Below, in pieces: positions 37,448 through 47,016 of a stretch of DNA of 64,000 nucleotides. Below the pieces are notes generated by a model. That model was not told the origin of the DNA. It made no database searches and saw nothing but the letters and a program-made list of their open reading frames with translations. The stretch is taken from NCBI RefSeq assembly GCF_003182155.1, contig NZ_QGTG01000006.1:402978-466977 (forward strand). The letters run 5' to 3'. The translations under genes were made by a program, and so were the position numbers. The DNA comes from Chitinophaga sp. S165. Lineage in GTDB: Bacteria; Bacteroidota; Bacteroidia; Chitinophagales; Chitinophagaceae. Every line of letters begins with the position of its first letter. The first letter of the stretch is position 1.

Positions 37448-38470
37448 ATGCGATTGTCTCAATTTGTCGTTTGTATTCTGCCGTTACTGCTGATTTATTC
37501 TATAACGCGCGCCCAAGCCTCCAGTCAACATCCTAAAAAGCCAACCATTGAAGCTGATAGTAGTCGACCAGTGCATACGTCAGCTGAATCCGCAAATACT
37601 AAGTCAGGAACATCGGATGAGGCTAAATCTCATACCTGGATGGAGATAGCCAACGCCTTAGGTTCTGTAGCTACAGCGCTTGGATTTTTAGTGGTGATCA
37701 TCCAATTTACCTATACCAGGGCAAAAGATAAAAAGGATCTAATAAGAGCGGAAGAAGAGAAGGCGATGGATTTGGTTGGAGCGCAGGAAGAGCAGGTGCG
37801 AATGAAACGTGAATTTGACTTGCAATTGGCTCAGAGCCACATCCAACAGTTTGAATATTCTTTATTTAGCTTGCTGAACCTGTTCAACCAAACAGTGTTA
37901 CAATTGAAGTTTAAAGAAGTAAGCTACCGTCCGAACGATCCGGCCGCCGTTGAAGAGCATGGTCGGGCAGTTTTTAATATTACAAAGGAATTTATAGAGC
38001 GAATATGCGAAATAGAGATTTCTGACGATCCCAACGATCCGGATAATTTTTTTAAACATCCGGTGAGCTCCGTGGCAGAGGCCCGAGATCACATGATTGA
38101 ATACTATCAAAGGATCTACTATCAAGAATTTGAGGAAATTTTGAACCACTACTTCAGGAGCCTGTATCATATCTTTAAATACATCGACGAATCAAAGCTG
38201 ATACTTGATGAGCACCGGCCTTATTATGCAACCATTGTACGGTCTCAGTTATCGCAAAACGAGCTGCTCGCTATCATGTTTAATTTAATGATAGAAGGCT
38301 ACGGCTATCCAAAATTTCTGCGGTTGGATAAAAAGTATAATATTTTGAAAAATTTTCGCAGAGATGCCCCTAGCCTGGAACATTTCTACAGTTTATATAC
38401 TGTTATTAAGGATGGTATAGATAATGAAGATGGAGATGATGGGATCAATCCTAAAGAGCCATTCCAATAG
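37448..38470 (+). CDS. Putative phage abortive infection protein (putAbiC-like)
   Basis: 340 residues. A hydrophobic N-terminus ends near ITRAQA, and a second membrane helix is at about 75-92 (LGSVATALGFLVVIIQFTYT). A charged coiled-coil-like stretch of Glu and Lys follows. The cytoplasmic part reads FEYSLFSLLNLFNQTVLQL, then GRAVFNITKEFI, YFRSLYHIFKYIDES and YATIVRSQLSQNELLAIMFN. The F..SL..L, GR.aF, YFR.LY and RsQLS..El series matches the putAbiC family as I know it. Members are membrane-anchored and are thought to act in anti-phage abortive infection, though mechanisms are poorly known. The gene stands alone, 180 bases after the SUKH-like gene. The N-terminus could be a signal peptide or a first membrane helix. 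Confidence 0.75.
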   Translation: MRLSQFVVCILPLLLIYSITRAQASSQHPKKPTIEADSSRPVHTSAESANTKSGTSDEAKSHTWMEIANALGSVATALGFLVVIIQFTYTRAKDKKDLIRAEEEKAMDLVGAQEEQVRMKREFDLQLAQSHIQQFEYSLFSLLNLFNQTVLQLKFKEVSYRPNDPAAVEEHGRAVFNITKEFIERICEIEISDDPNDPDNFFKHPVSSVAEARDHMIEYYQRIYYQEFEEILNHYFRSLYHIFKYIDESKLILDEHRPYYATIVRSQLSQNELLAIMFNLMIEGYGYPKFLRLDKKYNILKNFRRDAPSLEHFYSLYTVIKDGIDNEDGDDGINPKEPFQ

Positions 38471-38578
38471 GATGAGTTTACCTGCTAAAGATAGGGTTAT
38501 GCGAGATCTGTATTAATTAGTAATTGCAGAACTTTGGCGCTTTTACTAACTTCAACTTTTCACCAAACCTACGGACCC

Positions 38579-39322
38579 ATGCAAGACCTGCATAATGAAA
38601 TAATGCAACTTCGTCGTCAGATGAACTTTTTCCGGATGTACGCTATCGTTAGCTCCGTATTAATACTCGCATTCATTGGCTACGGCTTTCGAAAAGCCGC
38701 ACAGGACGATATCATCAAAAATCTGCGGGCGGAAAAGATCGAAATAGTAGAGCCGGATGGCACCGTCAAACTTGCCCTGTTCAATAAAGACAATCTGCCT
38801 CCTGCAATCTATAACGGTAAGAAAATGTCCCGACAGGGTGGAGGTGAATCAGGACTGATGTTTTATAATACAGAAGGAGAAGAATGTGGTGGGCTGATCT
38901 ATTCCGGGCAGGGAGAAAATAATAAGGGAGAAAATGAGTTGAGCATTACCTACGACAAATACAAGCAGGACCAGGTGGTACAACTATCTTATATCCAGCG
39001 GGCAAATGGAAATCATACCAAAGGACTGACGATCTTTGAAAGACCTGACTTTTCAGTCGATAAGGCAATGGCAACACTCGATTCTATTCGCAGTCATGTA
39101 AAGGACCCGGAGGAGCAGCAAAAGGTTATAGATAATCTAAAAGCAGCCGGTTACTTCGGATATACAAGGATGTTTGCAGGACAGCAAGGCCAGCGTACAG
39201 GTATATTTGTACGCGACACGAAGGGACGCATTCGTCTGGAGACGATCGTTAACGAGAACGATGAACCTGAGATTATCTTTTATAATGAAGATGGCAGCAT
39301 TCATAAGAAGATAAGCTATTAA
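38579..39322 (+). CDS. Membrane-anchored protein of unknown function
   Basis: 247 residues from the ATG at 38579. The frame is open back to a TTG at 38534, but the stretch before the ATG reads like untranslated leader. It has an N-terminal coiled-coil-like segment (QDLHNEIMQLRRQMNFFRMY) and one membrane helix (AIVSSVLILAFIGYG). Two beta repeats then share the pattern I-x-x-x-x-PDGTVKLALFN and IRLETIVNENDEPEIIFYN, where a glycine-rich turn and a F/Y-N end recur. No family recognised. The repeated D-G or D-x-x-G-turn strands look like a sensor domain outside the membrane. Confidence 0.65.
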   Translation: MQDLHNEIMQLRRQMNFFRMYAIVSSVLILAFIGYGFRKAAQDDIIKNLRAEKIEIVEPDGTVKLALFNKDNLPPAIYNGKKMSRQGGGESGLMFYNTEGEECGGLIYSGQGENNKGENELSITYDKYKQDQVVQLSYIQRANGNHTKGLTIFERPDFSVDKAMATLDSIRSHVKDPEEQQKVIDNLKAAGYFGYTRMFAGQQGQRTGIFVRDTKGRIRLETIVNENDEPEIIFYNEDGSIHKKISY

Positions 39323-39385
39323 TTTATCGCCTTATGGAATTAAGTTTAAACCTTGTATTGCTCACATTTGGATCAAACATGCTTT

Positions 39386-39997
39386 TCAGACCTTCTGCAA
39401 GCACCAGGTAGTCATGCATCGCAGGTTTTGCACATTGGTGGTCTTTATAGGTTCATGAAGCCGGGCGTTAAGGCTTTCAGTATATTGAAGCAGTAATTGC
39501 TGGTTAACTAAAAAACGTTCGCTGCCATCGGGCAAAAGATAGCGGCCATTCCCCATATCTTGTACCAGCGTTTCGATACCGATATCCGAAGCCAGCCTCG
39601 CAAATAAATACCCGCCAGGTTTCAGCACCCGCCACATAGAGTGGATCATATCATGGAAATGATCAGGACTTTTAGCAAAGTGTAATACTGCGCTGCTGAT
39701 CACCAGGTCAAAATAGCTATCATCAAAAGGCAGGTTTTCAGCAGAGGAAACGACAAAGTTCTCTTTAGAATTAGTAGGAGACTGTGTCTCTGATAATTGC
39801 CTGACTGCTGATATCGCATCGGGATTAGGGTCAATACCGTACACTTCATAACCGTTTCTTAAGAAATAAACGATGTTGCGTCCACCTCCACAGCCCGCGT
39901 CTAGCACTTTTTTACATTTACCATATGTTCCTTTAAGCAGTTGGTCAAACAGGTAAATGTCTATATTCCCGTAAAGTTGCTGAATATCTGATTGCAT
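39386..39997 (-). CDS. Class I SAM-dependent methyltransferase
   Basis: 203 residues with a complete Rossmann-type SAM-binding fold. Motif I is KKVLDAGCGGGRNIVYFLRN, the acidic residue after strand 2 is in VYGIDPNPDA, motif II/III is SAENLPFDDSYFDLVISSAV and the post-motif is LKPGGYLFARLA. This is the methyltransferase-11 layout used by small-molecule methylases. The substrate is not evident. It lies 9 bases downstream of the 88-residue gene at 40273, in a short - strand operon. Confidence 0.9.
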   Translation of the reverse strand: MQSDIQQLYGNIDIYLFDQLLKGTYGKCKKVLDAGCGGGRNIVYFLRNGYEVYGIDPNPDAISAVRQLSETQSPTNSKENFVVSSAENLPFDDSYFDLVISSAVLHFAKSPDHFHDMIHSMWRVLKPGGYLFARLASDIGIETLVQDMGNGRYLLPDGSERFLVNQQLLLQYTESLNARLHEPIKTTNVQNLRCMTTWCLQKV

Positions 39998-40006
39998 AGG
40001 TCAAAG

Positions 40007-40273
40007 TTAACGTATTAGGAAGTTCGATGGTTGTTTCTGACTGATCGTGATTAGATAGATCTGTACCGTTGATCGTGTTACTTGTTCCGATGAATGAAAA
40101 GACTCACCAGGCGGTGTATAATAACTGTCTGTAGGATCGACGATCTCATAATCAGTTTTAAGCCACCATTGCAGATGCGAATACTTCCCACAATCAAAGA
40201 AGATGAAATAGCTATCCTCATCCATGCCTGCAACAAAATGTACATCCCCCGTTTCTAACGATTTTACAATCAT
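40007..40273 (-). CDS. Small unknown protein upstream of the methyltransferase
   Basis: 88 residues (MIVKSLETGDVHFVAGMDED, then a YFIFFDCGKYSHLQWWLKTD segment). No family recognised. It is kept as real because of the 9-base spacing to the methyltransferase and the ATG in a good position after an AT-rich leader. Confidence 0.55.
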   Translation of the reverse strand: MIVKSLETGDVHFVAGMDEDSYFIFFDCGKYSHLQWWLKTDYEIVDPTDSYYTPPGESFHSSEQVTRSTVQIYLITISQKQPSNFLIR

Positions 40274-40509
40274 GTTTTTATACTAAAAAAGTATACAAAT
40301 ATAGTTTAATTTCAATATATTTATCCTTTGCTAACGTTGACTATCATACGTTTTTGAGCTATCTGTTATCCGGCAGACAGGCATTTATGTTGAAATAGAT
40401 AGTGACGGATCCTTAATATTATTTTTTGCAATACTTTCTTCTTCTATCTTTGGGTGTTTTTTGAAGCTGGACAATTTTAAAGCATCCCTTTACCTTTATA
40501 TCTATATCA

Positions 40510-43053
40510 ATGTACCAATCCTTGAAGAGCAGGCATTTACTGTGTATCCTCTTTATTTTTATCTCATTGCCTGTTTGGGCGCAGCTGTCTCCTACATCTA
40601 TATCATCTGTTTTCCCGGTTACCGGTGCGGTGGGAGACACCATCACCATTACTGGCAATAACTTCGCACCTACGACTGATGAAAATATCGTCTATATCGG
40701 GAATATAAAGGCGCAGGTGATATCGGCAGGCAGTACGGAGCTAAAAGTGAAGATCCCCGCAGGTATTGGCAACGACCCTGTATCGGTTACCGCTAATAAT
40801 CTCACCGCATGGTCTGATGTAAGGATCACGCTTACTTTTCCGGTGAACAACCAAAGGTTCAGACCATCCTCTTTTGAAACGAAGATAGAAGTGAAAGGGA
40901 ATTCCATTGCTGCATTAGCTGATATTAACAATGATGGTAAATTGGATCTGTTGTACAGGGATCCCTACGGACTTGCTTTGGCACGTAATACAAGTACTGT
41001 TGGGAATATCAGTTTTGCTGATCCGGAAGTCTATAAAATGGATAACGTATCCTCCATTGGGACAGCAGATCTGGATGGAGATGGCAAAACGGATATCGCC
41101 TCTGTTTCTTATCCTGGTGATCATATAGTTATTTTTCGCAACACCGGTGATGATCTGAGTGATACCATTCATATACCCCTGATGGTCGAATCAGAATTCT
41201 CAAGTTTATTTATATCAGACGTTGACAATACAGGGAAGGCCGATCTGTTCCTTTGCAGCGGCAGCCTACAAGAGGTATACCGGTTTAAAAACAATAGTAC
41301 GCCCGGCCATATGTCTTTTCAGCTTTGGTCGATTTACAATAATGATATAGCTATTATTCCATGGAATATGGCATTTGCCGATTATGATGGAGACGGGAAA
41401 AAGGATATGGCTATATGTGGATATGGTAAATATCTCCAGGTATTCAGAAACTTCGAGTACTTCGGCTATTGGTTCCGTAATCCGTTGAATATTGATATTA
41501 CGGACAGAGGTCCTACACCTAGTGATTTTAATGTGTTCAGTGCAGACATAGATCAGGATGGTAAAACTGATCTGCTGACCTCTAATAGAAATTACAATAG
41601 CGTTTCCGTTCATCTGAACAGCGCAGTGCCGGGAAAAATAGCTTTTGCGTCACCTATTTATTTCAAAACAGAGGAGTCAGTTGATTGGGTGTCAGCCAAT
41701 GATATGGATGGAGATGGCAAAAAGGACCTGGTGACCAATAACTATTTCGAGTGCAGTATGTCGGTGTTTAAAAATATCAGCGATAGCGATAAAGTGCAGT
41801 TCGCAACACCAGTAAAATATCAGATCGGCAATAACTTTTATGGCTATAATTATATGAATCTGACCGGCGATCTGGATGGCGATGGTAAACCTGAAATGAT
41901 GGCTTGTCAGACAGGTGACCGGATCTTCATTTTAAAAAATGATATTAAGCCAAACACAAATGTACATGTATGTATGGGTACAGATACGGCCCTTACGTCT
42001 CCATTGTCAGGAAACATATATCAGTGGCAGGTTGATATGGGACAAGGGTTTGTTCCTGTCGTGGATGATAGTGTTTACACAGGCAGTAATAGCGTACGGT
42101 TGAGCATCCGGAACGTACCGCTATCTTATCAGAACTACCTGTATCGTTGTCTGGTAGATGATAAGCATGAGCAGGTATTTACACTGATGATAGATACCGT
42201 GAGAATACCGGACATAACGATCAGTACAGATATGAACAATGTCTGCCCGGGTGCGACCGTAGCGTTTTCCGCGACCTATAAAGATGCTGGTTATGCGCCT
42301 TCGTTCCGATGGCTGATCAATGGTTTGCCTACGGATAGTATTGGACTAAAATACACTAGCGGCACATTGGAAGATGGGGACAGCATCTCCGCAGTGGTAT
42401 ATGGTGCCGCCACCTGTTCTCAGCACGTGAATGATACGAGTAACGTTATCATTATGAACGTATATCGGGTTACATTACCGGTAGTAACTATCACTGCTAA
42501 AGACAGTGTACGTGTGAATGAGCAGTTTGTCATTGCTATCCGTATCAGTAGTAGTGTTTACCCCACGTCGTCGCTTACCTTGTTTCAGAGTACTAACGGC
42601 GCTGCATATGCTCCTTATGTGTATTTGAGTAATATCGACTCAGCCAGTCATACTTTTACTATTAGTGATACAAGTAGTGTTGCTGGTATAAAAAAATATT
42701 TTATAGAAATAGAAGGATACAGTATTAACGGATGTCCAATAACGGCGGTCAGTGATACCATTTCTGTGATTGTATCTAAACCTGAAAGTACATCTCCTTC
42801 TGATGAACCTCCCGGAAGATTATATCCCAATCCTGTTACGGATCAGCTGACAGTAAGTGATCTTGACATTAATGATGGATGGGTAACGATGGAGATAAGA
42901 AGTATGGATGGTTCGCAGACTCCTGTTATTTATAATGTTGTGGGGAAAACCAGTCTGAATATCAATCTAACTGCATTGAACAAAGGTTTTTATATGGCGG
43001 TGTTAAAACGGAAAAGCGGAGCGCCAAAGATTATCCGGTTTGTCAAACTATAA
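40510..43053 (+). CDS. Secreted FG-GAP/VCBS repeat protein with IPT/TIG domain and T9SS sorting signal
   Basis: 847 residues. Signal peptide ends near FISLPVWAQ. Residues 30-110 form an IPT/TIG domain (VTGAVGDTITITGNNFAPTT). About seven FG-GAP/VCBS repeats follow, seen as D-x-(N/D)-x-DGK-x-DL units (DINNDGKLDLLYRD, DLDGDGKTDIASV, DYDGDGKKDMAICG, DMDGDGKKDLVTN). These bind calcium and build a propeller. Ig-like segments follow, and the C-terminal 80 residues are a type A T9SS domain (RLYPNPVTDQLTVSDL to KIIRFVKL). The protein is therefore exported through the type 9 system and anchored or released at the surface. A role in adhesion or glycan binding is likely. It is monocistronic and ends at a strong terminator. 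Confidence 0.9.
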   Translation: MYQSLKSRHLLCILFIFISLPVWAQLSPTSISSVFPVTGAVGDTITITGNNFAPTTDENIVYIGNIKAQVISAGSTELKVKIPAGIGNDPVSVTANNLTAWSDVRITLTFPVNNQRFRPSSFETKIEVKGNSIAALADINNDGKLDLLYRDPYGLALARNTSTVGNISFADPEVYKMDNVSSIGTADLDGDGKTDIASVSYPGDHIVIFRNTGDDLSDTIHIPLMVESEFSSLFISDVDNTGKADLFLCSGSLQEVYRFKNNSTPGHMSFQLWSIYNNDIAIIPWNMAFADYDGDGKKDMAICGYGKYLQVFRNFEYFGYWFRNPLNIDITDRGPTPSDFNVFSADIDQDGKTDLLTSNRNYNSVSVHLNSAVPGKIAFASPIYFKTEESVDWVSANDMDGDGKKDLVTNNYFECSMSVFKNISDSDKVQFATPVKYQIGNNFYGYNYMNLTGDLDGDGKPEMMACQTGDRIFILKNDIKPNTNVHVCMGTDTALTSPLSGNIYQWQVDMGQGFVPVVDDSVYTGSNSVRLSIRNVPLSYQNYLYRCLVDDKHEQVFTLMIDTVRIPDITISTDMNNVCPGATVAFSATYKDAGYAPSFRWLINGLPTDSIGLKYTSGTLEDGDSISAVVYGAATCSQHVNDTSNVIIMNVYRVTLPVVTITAKDSVRVNEQFVIAIRISSSVYPTSSLTLFQSTNGAAYAPYVYLSNIDSASHTFTISDTSSVAGIKKYFIEIEGYSINGCPITAVSDTISVIVSKPESTSPSDEPPGRLYPNPVTDQLTVSDLDINDGWVTMEIRSMDGSQTPVIYNVVGKTSLNINLTALNKGFYMAVLKRKSGAPKIIRFVKL

Positions 43054-43075
43054 TTTAATATTTATATAAAAACGT

Positions 43076-43105
43076 GGGCGTCTCATAAGTTTGAGACGCC
43101 CTTTT
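43076..43105 (+). terminator. Rho-independent terminator after the FG-GAP protein
   Basis: Perfect ten-base stem GGGCGTCTCA/TGAGACGCCC with loop TAAGTT, followed by TTTT. It lies 23 bases past the stop codon. Confidence 0.92.
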
Positions 43106-43260
43106 CAATTTTATCTTATTATATAACCTGTTTTTGTTTGTCTGGTGTGAGTGCCTCTATTATGCCAGGCCATTGCAGCTGGTAAATGGATGATAAGGAG
43201 GCGAATAACCTCTTCTGCGGTAATAATATGTTTATTCCGGGCAGGTAAAAAATCAGATCA

Positions 43261-44415
43261 TCACCGCACATTGATCGTAAGATACACCCAATCCGGGCTG
43301 GTACATGCAGTGCCCGAACAGTTATTGCCAAACGTAGTAACCATCGCATTTCGATATCGTACCTCAATAGTACCCGACACTGGAAATTGATAAACTCTGG
43401 CTGTAAAGAACTGTAGCTTTTCTCTTTTATTGGGGTACCTTGTACAGGCCTGTCCTGACGTATAAGGCCACGCGATCCGCTGATTATATGAATTGATCGT
43501 TAAAAAGGCTAATTCATTGGGCAAGGCGCCAGGCCAATTGCCGTATGTAGGATCGCCGGGTTTACGCCACTCAACATCATGCTCGTGCGGACGGCCACTG
43601 GCAAGACTTGGTGGATAGCAACTACCTACGGTGCTGATCTGCTCATCGCAACCGCCAACAAATGCCACCCGATCAAAACCGCCGGGTACCATACTAATAC
43701 GGTCTACTTTACTGCACGCATCTACTGGTGCTCCGGCAATGGCGCCCTGCCAGGAGCCAGCCGTAGTGATGACATCCGGACAATCACTATAAATGATTGG
43801 CCTGTTTTCGAAACTGCCTCCTGTGGTCATTTGCGCCTCGGTTAAACCGGTAACCGTATAGCTGATGCGATACAATTGCTTATCCGCGTTGTTGGGATCA
43901 GGGCCTACATGTGTAATAGTGACCGGTGTTATATTACTGTTAGTATAGAGCGTAGCGTTGGTACTGGTATCGATGATCCGGAAACGGCCACGGCTAACCT
44001 GTGATGGATTGGCAGGATTGGTAAGCACGGGCGTAAAGGCAGTGGACAATTCATATTCAACCACTACCTTAAAATCCTCTCCGCAGGCATACCAGATAGA
44101 TTGGTACAAATGTGTGAACTCATTGTTCAGGAAATCGTCTTCTTCCTGGTCGCAAGGAATATTCATTATACGGCCAGCGTCGAACTTACGTTCATTGCCT
44201 TGTTGGTCCAGATAAACAACAGGCGATTTTTTATTGACCACATAGGTGAAACCACCTTTTTGCTTTCGCATTTCTTTTTTCGCCCAATCGGGTATTTCGT
44301 CTGAGATAGAGGACTCAATTATTGTTGGTTGTGTGTTTTTTTGACACCCACAAAAATAAAGGGCTAGTGCAATGGCACAAAATGCCTTCAGGAAGGGTTT
44401 GTTCTTGGTTCGCAT
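43261..44415 (-). CDS. Unknown secreted lipoprotein
   Basis: 384 residues with a lipoprotein signal (LKAFCAIALALYFCGCQK, lipobox FCGC). The mature part begins with an acidic/hydroxyl linker, and then PDWAKKEMRKQKGGFTYVV. The rest is predicted beta-rich, with a Cys-containing segment (MVPGGFDRVAFVGGCDEQIS). I do not recognise the family. The C-terminus (DWVYLTINVR) fits a beta strand. Alone on the - strand between two hairpins. Confidence 0.7.
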   Translation of the reverse strand: MRTKNKPFLKAFCAIALALYFCGCQKNTQPTIIESSISDEIPDWAKKEMRKQKGGFTYVVNKKSPVVYLDQQGNERKFDAGRIMNIPCDQEEDDFLNNEFTHLYQSIWYACGEDFKVVVEYELSTAFTPVLTNPANPSQVSRGRFRIIDTSTNATLYTNSNITPVTITHVGPDPNNADKQLYRISYTVTGLTEAQMTTGGSFENRPIIYSDCPDVITTAGSWQGAIAGAPVDACSKVDRISMVPGGFDRVAFVGGCDEQISTVGSCYPPSLASGRPHEHDVEWRKPGDPTYGNWPGALPNELAFLTINSYNQRIAWPYTSGQACTRYPNKREKLQFFTARVYQFPVSGTIEVRYRNAMVTTFGNNCSGTACTSPDWVYLTINVR

Positions 44416-44550
44416 AAGGATTTGTTTAAAGTAAGGGCAATTTGGTTAACAGTAGCAATATACTAATTATTTGAACGGCAGAGGCGCTTCGTAACTTTTG
44501 AACCAAACAGGCTTCCTTCCTTGCACAAAGTTCTATAGATCAGCTTTGGT

Positions 44551-44589
44551 GCAATGCCTCCGGAAGTAAGACACTTTTGGAGGCATTGC
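44551..44589. terminator. Inverted repeat between two - strand genes
   Basis: Perfect 11-base arms GCAATGCCTCC (44551-44561) and GGAGGCATTGC (44579-44589) with a 17-base loop. It lies 45 bases past the phosphoesterase stop. No T-run follows on either strand, so it is a possible factor-dependent terminator or processing hairpin. Confidence 0.5.
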
Positions 44590-44633
44590 ATAGCGCGGAT
44601 TATTGTTTTTATGCCTGGTAGCAGTAAAAGCGC

Positions 44634-46412
44634 TTAGTTCCCATAAAACTTTTTACATATCGGAAGATTAACCAGTTCCGCTACCGCTCCCTTATTTGCC
44701 TCTAATGTCTTCCCATTTTGCAGATAGATCTTGCCATTGCGATAAACTGCCGGCAATGTCTTGCCACTCTTATCATAATTGCCGGGTACTGGTAGGTCAT
44801 CTTTCTCGCCAAGTTTAACAGGCTGTTTCATTTTGTCTATGATCCATTCTCCGGTAGAAGGTCTGTACACCGCCATTTCCGCACGTCCATCGCCATCATA
44901 GTCAGCTGGTACAGGCATATCTCCGGGAACATGCTGCACCTGAAGCGGAATATTCCCCAGTGTAGTCTGCCAGAGCGAATTATCTGTCCGGAAGAAACCT
45001 ACATCCAGCTTGCCGTCGCCATCATAGTCCGCAGGAACCGGTATCCCATTTTTATGACCGAACTTAATGCTGTCCAGTCCATTGAAGTACCATGTCAAAG
45101 CTGAAGGACGATATACTGCTACTTCCGCAAAGCCATCACCGTCATAATCCCCGCAAACAGGAATATCGCCGGTATGGCCGAGGGTTATTGATTTACCACC
45201 TTCCAGGTAGAACTTTCCGTCAGACGGTCTGAAATAGGCTAATTCTGCCTTTCCATCGCCATTGTAGTCAGCCGGAGCAGGAATATCTCCTTCGTCGCCG
45301 AAATTGATATCCGCCTGTCCCTGTATCTTCCATTGCCCTTTTGAAAAGAACATGATCTCTGTCACACCATCGTTATTGAGGTCATTGATACGGGCAACAT
45401 TGGTATGATGCATCCACGGAAGGGTAAATTTGCTGTCAGCATCGGTTTCTTCCTCTCCGGTGTAAGGGGAGAAGGTACGTACACTGATCAGGTCTTTGGA
45501 TTTCGAGAAGGTCATCAGGCGCATCAGTCCATGACCGCCATCAGGCCTGCTCTGGTAATCCGACAGGAAAGACTTGATAATATTACCCGCATAACCATCC
45601 TGACGGTAACCTTCTCCATTATCACCTACGTGACCGGATAAGGTCATGATCACGTTAGGATAACTTTTCAGCCTGTCAAAGCGGTGTTGTCCCTGCATAC
45701 TGAATTTAGGGAAGCCTTTCTCGTTGGTACCGGCAGTATTGTTAAAGTGAATAAAGGAGTGGCTCACGAGGATAGCTTTCCGATCAGCATATTTTTCCAG
45801 CACCTGTGCTGTCCATTTATTCAGCGGCTCAATATCCTCATCATAAGAGTCATACTCCATGTAGATCACGATGAGTTTCACGCCGGCAGCAGTGAACAGA
45901 TCATAATGGCTATCGTTGTTATTAAGGTAATGTCCCCCATACCATGGTTTATCCTTAAAATGAGAAATGCCAAAGTACTTGTTATAGGAATCAGTAACCC
46001 CGCTTAACGGATATTGACTCTTCGTCTGATCATGGTTTCCCACCGCCATGCCGTAAGGAATTCCCTGCGGATAACCTGGTTGCGGTTTATCCAGCCTATA
46101 CATTGCCTCGGCTGCATTTGTCCATTGGTCAGCGAACTTTTCACCATCATCAGTAATATCACCAAGATGTACGACATATGCTATCTTCTCTTTTGCAGCG
46201 TTCTTCACGATCCAGTCTGTCTGCGCATAGAACATTTCCTTTTTTCCACCATGCTTTTCAGACGTATAATATTGTGTATCGGGAAGTACTACAATAGAAA
46301 ATTCGTCGTCATTTACCTGTGGTGCCATAAATGCGGCGCCACATGTCAGCAATACACCAGCACCTAAAAAAAGGGTAAGAAGCTTTTGGTAAGAACGTCC
46401 TTTCTGTCTCAT
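44634..46412 (-). CDS. Secreted calcineurin-like metallophosphoesterase with FG-GAP repeats
   Basis: 592 residues with an N-terminal signal peptide (about 1-33). The phosphoesterase domain shows the di-metal motifs in order: VVLPDTQYY, VVHLGDITDDG, MAVGNHDQTK, VSHSFIHF and TLSGHVGDNG. From about residue 350 to the end run about five FG-GAP/VCBS repeats (DLNNDGVTEIMFFS, DYNGDGKAELAYFRPSDGKF, DYDGDGFAEVAVYRPS, DYDGDGKLDVGFFR, DYDGDGRAEMAVYRPS). The repeats probably form a calcium-binding surface module. The catalytic set is complete. The substrate of the phosphoesterase is not evident; the family includes nucleotidases, phosphodiesterases and phytases. It is monocistronic. Confidence 0.88.
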   Translation of the reverse strand: MRQKGRSYQKLLTLFLGAGVLLTCGAAFMAPQVNDDEFSIVVLPDTQYYTSEKHGGKKEMFYAQTDWIVKNAAKEKIAYVVHLGDITDDGEKFADQWTNAAEAMYRLDKPQPGYPQGIPYGMAVGNHDQTKSQYPLSGVTDSYNKYFGISHFKDKPWYGGHYLNNNDSHYDLFTAAGVKLIVIYMEYDSYDEDIEPLNKWTAQVLEKYADRKAILVSHSFIHFNNTAGTNEKGFPKFSMQGQHRFDRLKSYPNVIMTLSGHVGDNGEGYRQDGYAGNIIKSFLSDYQSRPDGGHGLMRLMTFSKSKDLISVRTFSPYTGEEETDADSKFTLPWMHHTNVARINDLNNDGVTEIMFFSKGQWKIQGQADINFGDEGDIPAPADYNGDGKAELAYFRPSDGKFYLEGGKSITLGHTGDIPVCGDYDGDGFAEVAVYRPSALTWYFNGLDSIKFGHKNGIPVPADYDGDGKLDVGFFRTDNSLWQTTLGNIPLQVQHVPGDMPVPADYDGDGRAEMAVYRPSTGEWIIDKMKQPVKLGEKDDLPVPGNYDKSGKTLPAVYRNGKIYLQNGKTLEANKGAVAELVNLPICKKFYGN

Positions 46413-46575
46413 TACTTTTAGAAAATTTAGACGTAAAACTGAGAAACCAATGTTACCGAAATGTTAACACAAATGAATATACGTGTTTAGATAAGTGAAG
46501 TTAAATGCAGGCGGCGCAGTATATAATTAGTTCCGGAAACGGCCAGCAGCAATGAATCGACTTAAGTAAGCCTCC

Positions 46576-46800
46576 CTATAAAAACCTGAAGATCCGCTTC
46601 CTGTATTCTTCAAAATCCTGTTCATTGGAGAACGTCTCAAACTTTTCCTGTTTGCCTTTACCATTATCTCGGACGAGTATTACGTTCTGACCGCCAACGA
46701 TAGTTCTTTTCGCTTTATCAAATATCAGTTCCAATTCCTGCCGGTTCTCAACTGACTGCAACTCTTCAATGCGGTTCACTACAATTATAAAATCTTCCAT
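46576..46800 (-). CDS. Small acidic protein, unknown
   Basis: 74 residues (MEDFIIVVNRIEELQSVENR, then a KAKRTIVGGQNVILVRDNGKG and a helical FSNEQDFEEYRKRIFRFL tail). No family recognised; plausible alternate strand/helix fold. Kept as real on coding character. It is flanked by the phosphoesterase and, upstream, by a GC-rich hairpin. Confidence 0.5.
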   Translation of the reverse strand: MEDFIIVVNRIEELQSVENRQELELIFDKAKRTIVGGQNVILVRDNGKGKQEKFETFSNEQDFEEYRKRIFRFL

Positions 46801-46886
46801 TTCGTCTGTTTAGGGCAAATTTATAATAATATGCCCGATTTTGTAGTCGGCATGTTTGTGCGCCTCCCCCAGCATCCGGTACATAA

Positions 46887-46918
46887 GCAGCGCCCCGGAA
46901 TAAGGGCCGGGGCGCTGC
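46887..46918. terminator. GC-rich hairpin after a gene fossil
   Basis: Perfect 12-base arms GCAGCGCCCCGG/CCGGGGCGCTGC with an 8-base loop. A GTTTT follows on the + strand. It lies about 17 bases past the stop of the Ig-like remnant on the - strand, so it is probably that gene's old terminator. Confidence 0.75.
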
Positions 46919-46935
46919 GTTTTAGATTTAAATGA

Positions 46936-47016
46936 TTACTGGATCACTTTCTCTGCATTGGTAACATTACCTGGCAGATCAGTTGCTGTGATCAGTATGC
47001 TGTTACCTGCATTTTT
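46936..47016 (-). pseudogene. Fossil C-terminus of an Ig-like repeat protein
   Basis: The - strand reads a short frame KNAGNSILITATDLPGNVTN and continues AEKVIQ before a stop at 46936. It is typical of the last strands of bacterial Ig-like or Bacteroidota repeat domains (the N-x-I-x-I-x-A-x-D-x-x-GN-x-T pattern). No start codon exists; the frame is closed upstream by TGA at 47017. The proper terminator hairpin follows. I read it as the tail of a deleted surface protein. Confidence 0.6.
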
